A program made the translations under genes and the position numbers. Under the pieces are notes generated by a model that was given only the letters and a program-made list of their open reading frames with translations, ran no database searches and was not told the DNA's origin. Below, one piece after another: positions 1 to 10,984 of a DNA stretch of 64,000 nucleotides. The DNA lies in assembly GCA_001692895.1 (NCBI GenBank), contig KV748190.1:2629645-2693644 (forward strand). The letters run 5' to 3'. The DNA is from Cenococcum geophilum 1.58 (taxonomy: Eukaryota > Ascomycota > Dothideomycetes > Gloniales > Gloniaceae). The first letter of the stretch is position 1. Each line of letters starts with the position of its first letter.

Positions 1-2
1 TT

Positions 3-323
3 TTGAAAAGACAATTTCGTATTCAGTTTGATGGAATTTCAAAGCATGGCCGACGGCTCGCGCAGTTGCTGACAGCGTATAGCTTCGACTGGTACTCGTT
101 TACTAATCTTCATCTCTGGGCTTTAATAATATCTACAATCGTCGAAGAGGATAGAGGGGTTTTAGTGGCACGGATCGTTGATGTTATATCTAATACTGGG
201 GCTGCTGATTGGCATGATGCTCTTCTAATGATTAAAGATATTGCGTGGGTTGATGAGGTTGCTACTCATGTAATTTACGATATTGGAAGTGAGATCAGCT
301 TCCACTTGAAAAATGGCTATTGA
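3..323 (+). CDS. C-terminal end of a probable fungal Zn2Cys6-type transcription factor (5' part outside window)
   Basis: The frame is open from the window edge to a TGA at 321-323, giving about 106 residues. There is no ATG at the beginning, so this is the 3' end of a longer gene. The translation has the pattern of the C-terminal helices of the fungal-specific regulator domain (Fungal_trans_2 type): a leucine/tryptophan-rich 'LHLWALIISTIV', then an acidic/arginine stretch, then 'DWHDALLMIKDIAWVDE', close to the family's usual W..a...lk..lWvd motif before a final short helix. The DNA-binding cluster would lie upstream and cannot be seen. Codon use is normal and there are no RIP-type stops. The assignment is pattern recognition only; another helical regulator is possible. 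Confidence 0.45.
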   Translation: MKRQFRIQFDGISKHGRRLAQLLTAYSFDWYSFTNLHLWALIISTIVEEDRGVLVARIVDVISNTGAADWHDALLMIKDIAWVDEVATHVIYDIGSEISFHLKNGY

Positions 324-480
324 AAGAATACATGGGGTCGAAAATATGTGAGCACTATCGATAAGACACTGATTCTACCTGATCATATTTGCCAATTTCT
401 AGGGTGCACCCAGAGACGAAAGAAGCCTAAAGGTAGCGCAACTCAGATCGTCTATTATTTAACCCTCAGATCATTCCTCA

Positions 481-1387
481 TTACTGTCCAGTGATCCCAC
501 CACTAGCGGAGACGAACTGGCCAGTGATCCATCGACTCTTCTCCGAGGCCAATAAAAGGACTACATCCGCAATATCTTCGGTCTTGCCAACCCTCTCCTC
601 GGCTCTGGTCATGCCCACGAGGAGATTACCACCAGCACCGGCGGGATCTGCAGCCCTGGCAATGTCCGTGTCGACGGGGCCAGGAGCAACGCTGTTGACA
701 GTGATTCCGCGAGATCGACCGAACTGTGCATCTTGTTAGCTTGCCTCATCGGCGACCTGTATCATCGCTTACCTCCTTTGCCCAAGTGTAGCTTAGACTG
801 TCGAGCGCTGCTTTGGATGCTCCGTATATGGGTAGAAAGTCCAATCCAAGCTTCGATGCAACCGATGAAATGTTGATAATACGTCCTCCGCGAGGCATGT
901 GTGGAACGACAGCTTGAACGAGGAAGATAGTACCGTACACGTTAACGCCGAAGGTAAGGTCAATCCCTTCTTTGGTAGTCTCAAGTGTCGAACCTACAAG
1001 TCCGGCGCCAGCATTGTTCACTAACGCAATTCATTAAAAGGCTGTTAGCGTAGGACAGGACACTCCCATTGGCTTACCCAGAATATCGATATGATCCGTC
1101 TTGAATCTTTTCAAGGTCTCCTGCACCAGGTGATTTGCGCCTTCAGGCGTGCTGACACTGGCCTTGACTACTATGGCCTGGCCACCAGCGGCTTGGATCG
1201 TCTTTGCAACGCCGGCAGCACGTGCCTCGGATGACTCGGAGACGTAATTGATGACAACGGCGGCGCCATTGCGAGAAAGAGCAATGGCAATTGCGGCGCC
1301 AATACCATTCTCACGGCCGGATCCGGTCACGATAGCGACTTTACCAGCAAGAGAAAGTGCGTCAGGTGTCATTCTTGAACTCTTCAA
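481..1387 (-). CDS. Short-chain dehydrogenase/reductase, intact, three exons
   Basis: NAD(P)-dependent oxidoreductase of the classical SDR family; the substrate cannot be told. Exons are 1387-1078, 1020-773 and 723-481 (TAA at 483-481), giving 266 residues, typical for the family. Intron 1 (1077-1021, 57 bp) runs GTAAGC...GCTAAC...TTAG and joins the halves of a Val codon so that the NNAG motif reads 'ILVNNAGAG'. Intron 2 (772-724, 49 bp) runs GTAAGC...GCTAAC...CACAG and joins 'WAKE' to 'FGRSRGITVN'. Near the N-terminus is a TGxxxGxG-like nucleotide-binding loop, here 'TGSGRENGIG'. The catalytic Ser lies in 'NISSVAS' and the Tyr/Lys pair in 'YGASK'; 'APGPVDTD' follows. Start: ATG at 1387; a second ATG five codons in is also possible. 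No internal stops and no RIP signature, in contrast to the block to its right. Confidence 0.9.
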
Positions 1388-2306
1388 TGGAGATTGCTGA
1401 TGGAGTAAGACTTCGCTGCAAAGTTGAGGATCGAATTGATTTCAGGTAGTGAGGAAGAAAGGATGCCGGTCGAGGCATATTTATACCTTTGGTTGAGGTT
1501 GATGAGAAACCCTCGCTGAGCCTGTTACGGTCCCGCTGCGGAGATCCCTTCGTCGGCGGGCTTGTAGACTAGGATATGCACTATGAGTCTGCCCATGAGA
1601 CACGTAGCTGATGTTCATGAGTGAGATGAGTGAGATTATTGCTAATCTCATTGGTGAATACTGGAAGTTTATTAGCGGAGAAATGCGCCACTAAAAGGCG
1701 CATCACATGACCGCTGTTGACTCGGGGCGCACAGGCGTGCATCTTTAAGAGTCGTTCTTGATGTGTACAATAGATTTCTTTTCTTTGTATTTAGATTCGC
1801 AGTCTAGCGTGTGGATCGTTCTACTTAACTCGAATCTCGCCTGTGACAGAGCCCATATTAATCTGATGGCGAATTGCCATTTTGTTGAAGGTGGTAACGC
1901 TTGCCTTGGGATTTCAAAGCAGTTCCTCCAAAAAGGATACACAAAAACTGGGTTGAGGAGAATCAGAAAAGCACGCTAACTTAAAATGGATAATCACGAC
2001 CCTTGTCTGCATATTTACAGCTCGTCGAAGGATCTGGTATAGACTCAAGGAGAAATACTCGGTCAGCTACTAGCAATCCGTAAGCAGGATGGGGTTGGTA
2101 ATAGCGCCTGGATTCAGTACGGGCAATCTCTACAGCTTTCGAGTTCTTGTGGTGAATTTCAGACCACACTTGATGTACGCTAATCTGAAACGGAAAATCA
2201 TGATCCTTGCGTGCATATTGAACGCTTATTCGTCACTATTCGGGTGGGCAGAAAGGCCTCACCCACACTAAAAGCTCGCTAAGCCTCGCTTACCTTAGCC
2301 TAGTAC
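1388..2306. other. Intergenic host sequence with a 45-bp imperfect direct repeat
   Basis: No convincing gene; the short open frames on both strands resemble nothing. Two imperfect 45-bp copies lie at about 1972-2017 and 2175-2220 (shared core CGCTAA...AATCA.GA.CCTTG..TGCATATT). Many differences between them are C/T or G/A. Composition is ordinary and RIP is not evident. Confidence 0.4.
1478..1485 (-). promoter_or_regulatory. TATA-like box upstream of the dehydrogenase
   Basis: TATAAATA on the minus strand, 91 nt upstream of the ATG at 1387, in otherwise mixed-composition sequence. The position suits a core promoter of the SDR gene; there is no other support. Confidence 0.4.
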
Positions 2307-2627
2307 TATCCCTTAACCCGCCGAAATTCGTCCACTCGGTATCGATAAGAACCAACCAATAAGATCAATGCAATTAAATCGTCGTGATTAGAAATATGAA
2401 GCCGTTCTAAAATCGGGCAGCGACCACGGCTCTGGTGGTGGGCTTTTGGCGACCCGATTTAGTTAAACGTTATATTAAGTCGGCTGAACAAGGTCTATAT
2501 CGTTGGAAGTACAATTGGAAAGCATATTTGATAGTATTGTATTGATTGAATCTACTTAGGCCGTACGCGTACTTCTGATTCTGATGTTCCGCACGGACCA
2601 TATGCTCGGTGGACGTCGGTGGGTTAA
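2307..2627. repeat. MITE copy 1 (TA-type, family TCCCTTAACCCGCC), with internal insertion and damaged right end
   Basis: The left end is TA followed by TCCCTTAACCCGCC, then CGTCCAC and TATCGATAAG. The right part (GATTCTG.TGTT.CGCAC.GACCA...GTGGACGT) matches the right half of the complete copy at 11414-11567. This copy is about 160 bp longer, partly from a small stem-loop at about 2407-2466 whose arms read AAATCGGGC and GACCCGATTT. The right inverted repeat stops at GGGTTAA and runs straight into a Fot1-type element end. Few RIP changes. Confidence 0.65.
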
Positions 2628-2690
2628 CGTAGTCTGCGGGCAAGTGGGCCATGCGGGCATGTGGGCCACCCCACCAAGCTACCGAGGGCA
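2624..2690. repeat. Fragment of a Fot1/pogo element terminus
   Basis: TTAACGTAGTCTGCGGGCA, then GTGGGCCAT.CGGGCAT.TGGGCCACC, matches in inverted orientation the right terminus of the Fot1-like element at about 10785-10830. Only about 55 bp remain. It is fused to the MITE on its left through the shared TTAA. Confidence 0.55.
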
Positions 2691-3030
2691 ATATAGCGAA
2701 TTAGTCAACCACGAACAATTGTATTCGGTATAGCTATCTACTGGCTAGTTATCTGACGTCTAGGACATGTACGTGCCGTGTGTTCTAATGATTTGCACAT
2801 GCTGCACTTGCGTGGTGCTCGTTGCGGTCGCTCAGCCGCTGCCTCTGCTGCCCCCCCGCTGCACCTCCCTGGACAGCTTATACACGAGAGGCCCCTTCTA
2901 CTCCTAATAAAATACCCCCCCTAGCTATATACGTGCACTTCTTTGCCCTCTTCCTTTTCTAGCGCTATTTTCTATACATAGCTTCTTATTTTCGCTTATA
3001 AGTAGCATAGTACTTAATATTGCCATTTCG
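2691..3030. other. Unassigned sequence, lightly mutated
   Basis: No gene seen. Contains an un-RIPped GC-richer patch (2760-2880, with a C7 run) grading into pyrimidine-rich, AT-richer sequence to the right. It marks the left edge of the heavily mutated block. Confidence 0.3.
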
Positions 3031-3044
3031 TATCCCTTAATAAG

Positions 3045-3236
3045 TGTCACGGGACGGGGCAGTGGCTATAAGACGTATGTATTCGAGGAGTCTACAAGAC
3101 GTTACGCGATCAATCGTAAGGGTTAAGGGCGTAAGGAGGTGATATACCTACGCGTAGCTGACATAAGCTATACGCGAGGTGTACGCAAGAGCACGGGGCT
3201 CTCCTATAGAGGCCCCTACGGTGGGGTTCTATAATA
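3045..3236 (-). repeat. LTR of Gypsy element A (3' LTR in element orientation)
   Basis: 192 bp, starts TGTCACGGGACGG and ends CTATAATA, a mutated CCGTGACA. Aligns end to end with 9197-9388; nearly all differences are C/T or G/A. Confidence 0.9.
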
Positions 3237-3599
3237 CTACCCCCCCTCCTATAGAGGCGGAGCTCCGGCAACGCTGTGGTTACTATATATATATAAAAGG
3301 GACACTTAGGGTATAAAAAAGAAGAAAGGGGGGTATTACTAAAGGCTTGAAACAATATTATATAATAAGGCTTGGCATCTAAAAATCTAACTAATTAGAT
3401 AACTTTAACCGCCGGTTAAAGTTCCTAGACATCTTAACAATATTCCGGTTACGTAATTATACTTTACCGCAATCTAATAGCAATCTAACGGTAATTTGCC
3501 CCTATGTAGTAATATATAACGGTTTAACTCTATAAGGGCTTTTATAAAGGATTAGGTATAAAATCTCTACTTAAGCCCAGTTTCTATAGGTTCGCGTAG

Positions 3600-6500
3600 T
3601 AAAAGTCGCTAATTAGATCCTTTGCATTTTTAAAGTCTTCCTATAGTTACTATTCTGGCTAATCTATATTAAATCCTATATATATAGCTCTATAGTAGAG
3701 CCGTTATCCTCTGCCTTTACTAAAGTATTTAAAGTTAATAATTCGTTTAACGGTCCACTCCTTGTAGTTCTTATCTTCGTTCTTATTTTAAATTAGTACT
3801 AATAGGGGTTCGGGCTGTATCTGCTTTAGTAAAGGGTTAGGCTAATAAAGGTATAGTAGCTATAGGTAAAATATAGGCTATATCCCGTAGGTGGCTAGGG
3901 CAGGCGGGAGCTCTAGCTTGTATACGGCTCCCCTATTAATAACTTATTTAATTAGGTAGGGGCCGAGGTTTTTATAATTAAGTGACTTTATAGGCCTCTA
4001 CGTAAAGATATTACGTGCATTTAGCCATACCTAGTCGCTAACACGTATCTCTAGTAGTGGCGTTTTATAACGGTCGGTAAAGTAGGCCTGCTTTGCTTAA
4101 GCCTAGGCCATTTCTCCCTTATAGTAGTTGAGTAGATTTTTTATATAGTCTGTATGCTAGTTAGTAAGTAGCATCTTAAGGCGTTTTCTATATAGCAGTT
4201 TCTTATTAATAGGTTTTAGTAGTTCTATGCCGGATTAAGGGTAATATTCCTTATTTGCGAAGAATAGGGTAAGTCCTATAGTAGTTAAGACGTAGTTATT
4301 CACTACGAATTTACTTAGTAGGAGGTAATCTACCTAGTCATTTTAACTATAGGCAACTACCTATCATAGATACGCTTTTATGCTAGCATTAGCGTTTTCC
4401 AGTTACCTAGCAGTTTTATAGTAGAAGAATGTAGATATCTTAACGGAGATGCTAAGGCGTTAGCAGATTCGTCTTTATATATTAGAGCCGAATTATATGC
4501 CTCGGTTAGACGTAATTAAGTTAGGTAACCTATATAATCAGTAGATTTCGCGAAGGAAGGCGTTAGTAACGTCGCTAATAGCTACGCCTTTGGTTAGGAC
4601 GTAGTGGCGCTCTTTTATAAGTTGGTATATTATTATAAAAATATTCTTATAGGTACGGCCATGTCGCTTATAGGGTGGTAGGTTAATAACGAAATCTATA
4701 GCGATATCTGCCCATTGTCGTATAGGTACTAGTAGAGGGTATAATAATCCTTGGTACTTTATATTAAAGGCCTTAGCGCGCTTATAACTATAGCAGGTGC
4801 CTATAAAGCGTTTAACTAAGTCTATTATTTTAGGCTAGAAGTAGTATCAGCTAAGAAGCTTATAGGTTCCTCCTTTGCCTAGGTAGCCGCTTAGTTAGAG
4901 GTCGTAGGCCATTTAGATTAGTTGCCGTTGTAGATTTTTTAAGTTAGGGATAAATAGACGGCCTCTATAATAGAGCCTGTTCTCTTTTACTTTTAAGGCT
5001 GTTATATTAATCTAGCCTAAGCTTTAGAGTTTAGTTAGTAGCATACGGGCGCTAGCGGTTTTTGCGGTAATAAGTTAATATAGTAATAGGTTAATAGAGG
5101 TATTATATACCGTAGTAATAAGCTTATTAATTTTAAAAGGTAATTTTAGTTCTATAGTATAGAGCTAAGGTATAGTTAGCTCTATTATAGGTAGCATACC
5201 TAGGGCTAAATTCCGTACTTTTAGGATTGTCTATTATTAGAACTGGTTATAGGGGTTATCTTTAAACTAAGAAAGGTCTTATAAGCGGTATATTAGGCTA
5301 TTAGGCTTAGTACCTTATACTCCTAGCCTATATATAATTTTAAAGTTAAAACTAAAGAGGAACTCGTTTTAGCATGCTTAGTATTAGTTTAGCTGTTTTA
5401 TAGTTATAAAGTACTTAAGGTTGCGATAATCCGTAANAACTTTAGTTGGCTAGTTAGGTTTTGCTAAGGAGAGTTCCGGTTAGAATTCCTTAAACGCTTA
5501 TATAATTGTAAAAAGTTCCTTATTATAGATCTTATAGTTATATTCTTATAATATAAGCTTAGATGAATAGAATGCAACTAGGTAGAGGAGACTGTTATTA
5601 CCTATTTAGGAGAAAATGCCTGCGTTAACATAGTTTAAGGAGTTAGTCTTAAGATAGAGTTGTTGTCCTAATATAAAGTAAGCTAGGATAGGTGCTTTAG
5701 TAAAAGCATCTTTAAGGTCTTAGAACGCCTTCTTGTATTTAGGCGTCCAGATAAAATATAGATATGTTTTTCTTCCTTTTGCAAAAAGGCCCTTTATTCG
5801 CATTATTACTATAAGTAGTGCTATAACACCTAAGAAGTTATATATAAATTTTTAATAGAAGTTAGCGAAACTAAGAAAAGCTTATATGTCTTTAATGCAG
5901 TTAGGGGTTTGCTATTTAGTAATTATACATACCTTTTTAGGGTCCATACGGACACCCTTAGTAGTAATAATTAGTTTAAGGTATTTTACTTCTGTAACTA
6001 AGAATTCGTACTTCTTTAAATTAATATAAAGTCCTGCGTCCCTAAGGCGCTGTAGGACCTTTTAAACGTGCTTGGTATACTTAGAAGGGTTATTACTATA
6101 AATAAGTATATCGTCTAGGTACGCAGAGTAGAAGTCATTAAGGTAGTCCTATAAGGCGTTATTAATATAGCTTTAGAAGCTGCCTGGGCTGTTGTATATA
6201 CTAAAGGGTATAATGGTATATTTAAATTGGCTAAAGCGCGATATAAATGCGGTTTTCTATTCGTCACCTTCTTATATTTAGAGGCGGTTAAAGGCGGCGA
6301 TGATATTAAGCTTAGTATAGATTTTAGCTTAGCTAAGCCGTTTAAGAGTCTTACGTATAAGCGGTATAGGGTATTAGTTCTTAATTATAATAGCGTTAAG
6401 TCCTCTATAGTTAACACAGAATTAAATACCTCCTTTTAGCTTCTTAGTAAGAAGAATAGGGGCGGTTGCTAGGGATATACTAGGGTGAATAAACCCTTTA

Positions 6501-9150
6501 TTAAGGTGTTCGTTGATATACTTTTTAATAACTAGAAGTTTGTCTTTTAATATTAGGTAGGGTCTTTTATAGGGTGGCGTTTTTCCTTATTTAATATTAA
6601 TGGTATAGTTATTAGGTTAATGTAGGGGGAGTATATCTATACTCTTTTATAAGCACACGTTAATAAAGTTATAGTACCTCTTAAGAAGGAGCTTATAGAG
6701 TTCCTTGTTGGTAAGTCCTTTTTTAAGCTTTATAAACTTCTTAAAGTCTAAAGGTAAAAGTCCATAGAGTTTTGCGGGGGCATCGTTTTCTAGGAGGTTA
6801 ACTATATCTATTCTGTTACTATAGAGGACGTAGTCCTATTCTTTATTAAGCTTATATAATTATAATTAGGAGGCTGCGGTAACGGTCTAGCCTTTCCTAC
6901 ATACTATATGGTAGAAGGCCGCGGCACTTATATAGTGGTAGTTAGTTATAGGTAGGGTAATAAGGGGTTCCTTAGGTTAGTATCCTGGGGAGTAAATAAA
7001 GGCGGCTAGGCTATATCCTAGGTAGGTCTCTCTACAGTATTTAGAGTTAAAGGTTACTTCTCTCTTTTTCCAGTTAATGGCGGGGNTGTATTATTTAAGC
7101 TAGTTTATTNTAAGGATAATAGGGNAGTTAGTAAGTAGTATAATATAGGCCTAGAGTTCTTCCTAGTGCCTATTTATATCTAGGTAGAGTTATACTATAT
7201 GGGTAATCTTTTATATGGTATAACTACTATCAGCGAGTTATAGGGCGCGGGCTTTGGTAAGGGGTAAGGTAGGTAGGTTATAAGTATATATAAATTAGGT
7301 ATCTATAAATTTATTAGTAGCTTCGCAATTAATTATAGAACAGCTTTTATATTATTTTTTAGCAGTAGTTCNTATTATNGGTAAAACTATCTATTTCCGT
7401 CTATTTATTTTTACTAAGTTATTTATTAAGTAGGCCGATATATAGATCCCCTTATTGTTAGGGCGTCCTAACCTACGACTTAGGGCTAGAACTTAGCGTT
7501 TTTTATTTCCGTATCTAACTCTACTACTATTACTGCGTCTTTGTCTTGTACGGTAGTGGTATATAGCAATATATTTGGTGTTTAAGGTACTAGGTTAGGT
7601 ATTAGGCGGCAGCTACTAAATCTAGCTATTAGGCAGTTTAGGCTATAGCTATAACAGCCTTTTTAATAATATCTATAGCAACGCTTTAGCTTTTGGAGTA
7701 GCTTATATTCTCCGTCTAGTAGCTTTTACGGAAAGGTTAGTATAGAAAGGTCAATATTAGGACCAATAGTGTTACTTAGGGTAATAGGTGTTAGTGGTTT
7801 GGTAGGTCCGGAGGGCTTCTATAGGGAGGTCTTTAGGTAGGGGTTTGCAGTAGTAATCTAATTTAGTCGTCATTTAATCTTCTATATGGCTGCTACTATA
7901 TTATAAATATTATTATAGTTATAGCTAGCGGCTGCGTAACTAAGGCGATAAGTGACTTTTTTAAGGAGATCTTTTTGGTCTTTAGTATTGTCTTAGGTAA
8001 GGGCTTTGGTATATTCCTAGAATTTAATATAGAACTCGTTAAATAATTTAGTAGGGCTTATCTTTAGGGTATATAGTTTAGCTCGGTTGGTAGCTAGTAG
8101 GTTATAGTCGCGGTATATTAGGTTAAGATTATTAAGGACTTTTTAGTGGGACTACTACTTTTAGGGGCTATTGGTCTCCTATTGGGCGAAGAGTCTATTA
8201 AACGGTGTACCCTTTATTCGCCCAATAATATAGCTAATCTTAGTATCTTCTGTAGGAAAAAGGTAGGCGCTCTAAGTTAGTTTTTTGCGGATTTATATCT
8301 TTTAGTAGCTATATTCTTTACGGTCTCCCTAAAAAACTAGGGGATTAGGGTAATATATATTAGACTCTGCGGTAGTAGCTTAGGTTTAATCGTTATAGCT
8401 TTTATTGTCGCTTTAGTAGGGGTTCCCGTTAGGTAAGGCTACTTAGCGCTAACCCTCTATTAAGTGTTAAGTAGGTAAAGTTGCCAGGGGCGTAGAGACT
8501 TAAGTGGCGTTATATATAGTAGAGAGGTGTCTAGCATTATTATAAATGTGCTTGTTAAGCTAAGATTATAGGTATTTAATTATACCTTCTCTTTTAGTAA
8601 CTGTAGCAATAAGTGCAATCTTAGCCTTCTTTAACTGTTAGATGTCGCGTTTAGACATACGGAGGTTATCTTTAGTTTCTTAATATATATTATTGGCGAG
8701 CGCCTTGCGAGCTTATAGGTCTTAAATAATATCGCAATCTTAGGTAGTACGCATCTCGGCTTATATAAGCTTTAGGTAGTAGTTCTATAGAAGGCGGTAG
8801 TATTTATTAGGTTTTTGTGCTACTATTTTTATAAACGTCTTAGCGTCTTATATTTTGATTTTAATAGGTAGTAGCCCTTCTGCTTACTTATCCGTAGTTA
8901 TATAGTCAATAAAAGATAAGACATTATTAGTGTTTATCTCCTTAGGGGTTAAGGCTAGGGCTGATAAATCGAATTCTTTTGGGATTGATTGGCGTCGTAG
9001 GTTAAGTATAGGTATTAGATTGTTCTTTAGGTTTAATATAGTGGCTAGTAAGGAATATTGTCTTACTATTATGGGTTCTTTGGAAGTATAAAGTAAGGTA
9101 ACTCGTAGGTACGCTGCTTCTGGTAGCGCCTATAGTATTACGGAGATATA
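3600..9150 (-). pseudogene. gag-pol of Gypsy element A, RIP-inactivated
   Basis: Read right to left. A capsid-like region (about 8300-7900) is followed by a degraded CCHC zinc knuckle near 7690-7620, where Cys and His codons have become Tyr. Then come a protease region (about 7330-7100) and reverse transcriptase (about 6650-5900) with 'YLDDILIYSN' at about 6095-6123, both catalytic Asp intact. RNase H is near 5600-5300. The integrase core begins 'WADIAIDFV' near 4720 and continues through a Gypsy-typical 'ERHYV' stretch. Most interruptions are TAG from CAG or TGG. No long frame survives, so it is non-functional. RT/integrase homology is clear; the exact gag start and pol end are not. Confidence 0.8.
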
Positions 9151-9196
9151 GAATTGGTTATAGGCTAGGTGTTAGTAGTGAAAAGGCGCAACGTAA

Positions 9197-9388
9197 TGTT
9201 ATAGGACGGGGCAGTGGCTATAAGACGTATATATTCGAGAAGTCTACAAGACGTTGCGCGATTGATTGTAAGGGTTAAGGGCGTAAGGAGGTGATATACC
9301 TACGCGTAGCTGATATAAGCTGTACGTAAGGTGTATGTAAGAGCACGGGGCTCTCCTATAGAGGCCCCTGCGGTGGGGTTCCGTGATA
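9197..9388 (-). repeat. LTR of Gypsy element A (5' LTR in element orientation)
   Basis: 192 bp, starts TGTTATAGGACGG and ends CCGTGATA; followed by the ATAAG target duplication at 9389-9393. Confidence 0.9.
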
Positions 9389-9499
9389 ATAAGCTAGCTA
9401 AGAGCTTATTCTATTAGACTTGGTAGGCTATATATACGCCATTTAAGATAACGCCTAATTAGGGCTGTCTGCTATTATAGGCTAGTAATATTATAAGGC

Positions 9500-10725
9500 G
9501 TTTTAGCTGCCTAAGGGGCATTTAATGGTGGACGTTAGGGTAATGGTGTCTAATATTTGGTATATAGTAGCAATAGCACGTAATCTAAATCGTATGGAAC
9601 TAAGCTAGTAGCTGTAAATCCTACCTATATATTATTCTAATATAGTGCTACCTGCCTAGCCTACCTATATAGTAGTAGGAATTTATATTTATTAATATAG
9701 TTAATACTGTAGGCTATAATCTGTTTAATAAGGCTTCTATATAATTACTTAAGGATTGAGAAACAGCCTATATCTAGTAGCTGTAGTAGATATAATAAAT
9801 ACGCTAGTATATAAAGGACAACTATCTAATAATCTAGGTAGAACTAATTAAATTTAGGTAATATATAGCTATTATGGCTATCTAGTACTAGTAGCCGATA
9901 CGTGCTAATAGTATAATCCTTTATATACTTATGGAATAGATTTAGCTAGGCTAGGCTAATCTTATTTATTATTTAGCTATTATTACTAATACTAATTAAC
10001 TAGTTGTGTGGTATAATATTATCCTTATACTAGGCTGCCTAGTATATTACTACCTTAAAGATAATAAGCAGTGGAATTGCAACCCCTAGGGTATTAATAG
10101 CTTTAATAATTATAACCTATTCTTAATTGCCTAGCTATACTAATTTAGGCCGGCCAGCCTTATTAGTTCTAGTAATAACTTTTATAGTTATAATAACACC
10201 TATTTAGAAGCTAGTCTTATTAAAATTCTAGGTATCTTTATTAAGAATCCTATATTATATTTTTATATTTTAAATGCGTTTAAACTAGCCCTAAATAAGT
10301 ATAGGATCCTTATATTTAGCATACTAGTAGTTATACTTATAATTCCATTTAGATTAAAAGTTGTTATAGCGCTTAATAAATTTATATACCTATTACTTAC
10401 CAACTAGTTATAATCCGATGTGCTAGATAGCTAAAAGGCTAGCTATCTCTCGTATATTAGTAGCCCTAGGTAGTATACCGCGTTAATCTATTAATAGGAT
10501 CCACTACTTAAGGCTCTCTTCTTATGCTAGTATAAGACGGCGATTTAAGGCAATAGAACCGCGTTTTGCTTTAATGCCTTTATTGCGTTACTAGGCTATA
10601 GTTTAGGGCATATTATACGTGCTAGTGGCAGCTCGGAAGCTTCGAAATTGGCCTTACTTATAGATATTAATAGCTAGAATAAGTCTACCCTCTTAAAAAA
10701 GAGGATTTTGTTGTTGTGGTGTAGC
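9500..10725 (-). pseudogene. Fot1/pogo-family transposase, RIP-inactivated
   Basis: On the minus strand the translation begins with a psq-type helix-turn-helix ('GQFRSFRAA.STYNMP') near 10640, then a CENP-B-like DNA-binding region ('WVYKFIKR') near 10370. After it comes the DDE core: 'ISTYRLLVLDSHNSY' near 9885 (second Asp), a 'P..S..LQPLD' equivalent, and 'VGCFSILK' near 9765. The C-terminal end is near 9510. Order and spacing suit the DDE_1 transposases of Fot1/pogo, usual length 500-550 residues; about 400 are visible. Stops are RIP-type. The 3' flank was hit by Gypsy A. Confidence 0.8.
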
Positions 10726-10984
10726 TATTAAGGTAATAGTTAAGGAACGCGTCGCGTTTTTCACGATATTTTAATAGGGTGGCCTATATGCCCGTATGGC
10801 CCACATGCCCGCAGACTACGTTAAGGGATAAAGACTTACTTTACCTATTATAAGGGGGTAATCTGAGCGGGCTGCCTGCCCTCCCTGGTAGCGCTGGCGC
10901 TGTTTTAGCTATATAAAGCGTAGCTCTTCGTGTTATAAATACGTAGAAGCTACTAGAACAGCTAGATGATATAAAACAACGGGA

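Larger units (their letters stand above)
3045..9388 (-). mobile_element. Complete Gypsy-type LTR retrotransposon (element A)
   Basis: Two 192-bp LTRs (3045-3236, 9197-9388) with TGTCACGG...CCGTGATA ends enclose about 6 kb of internal sequence read on the minus strand. Perfect 5-bp target duplication ATAAG lies at 3040-3044 and 9389-9393. The internal region translates in the order gag (zinc knuckle), protease, reverse transcriptase (YLDDILIYS), RNase H, integrase, interrupted by many TAG/TAA stops. It sits in the 3' flank of the Fot1-like transposase gene. Scattered N calls occur at about 5437, 7086-7126 and 7372-7379. Confidence 0.9.
3031..10830 (-). mobile_element. Fot1/pogo-type DNA transposon, split by Gypsy element A
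   Basis: The left end TATCCCTTAA (3031-3040) and right end TTAAGGGATA (10821-10830) are exact inverted repeats with TA at the outer edge, as expected for a TA-targeting Fot1/pogo element. Removing 3045-9388 plus one ATAAG leaves about 1.45 kb carrying a degraded Fot1-family transposase on the minus strand, a suitable size. The inverted repeat visible is only about 10 bp; the left subterminal region may have diverged. RIP has destroyed the frame. Confidence 0.65.

Noticed and set aside
491..739. Plus-strand open frame opposite the dehydrogenase
   Set aside because: Antisense shadow of SDR exon 3, which has family motifs on the other strand.
1745..2271. Overlapping short frames on both strands between the dehydrogenase and the repeat block
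   Set aside because: No recognisable motifs, signal or neighbours; lengths are expected by chance.
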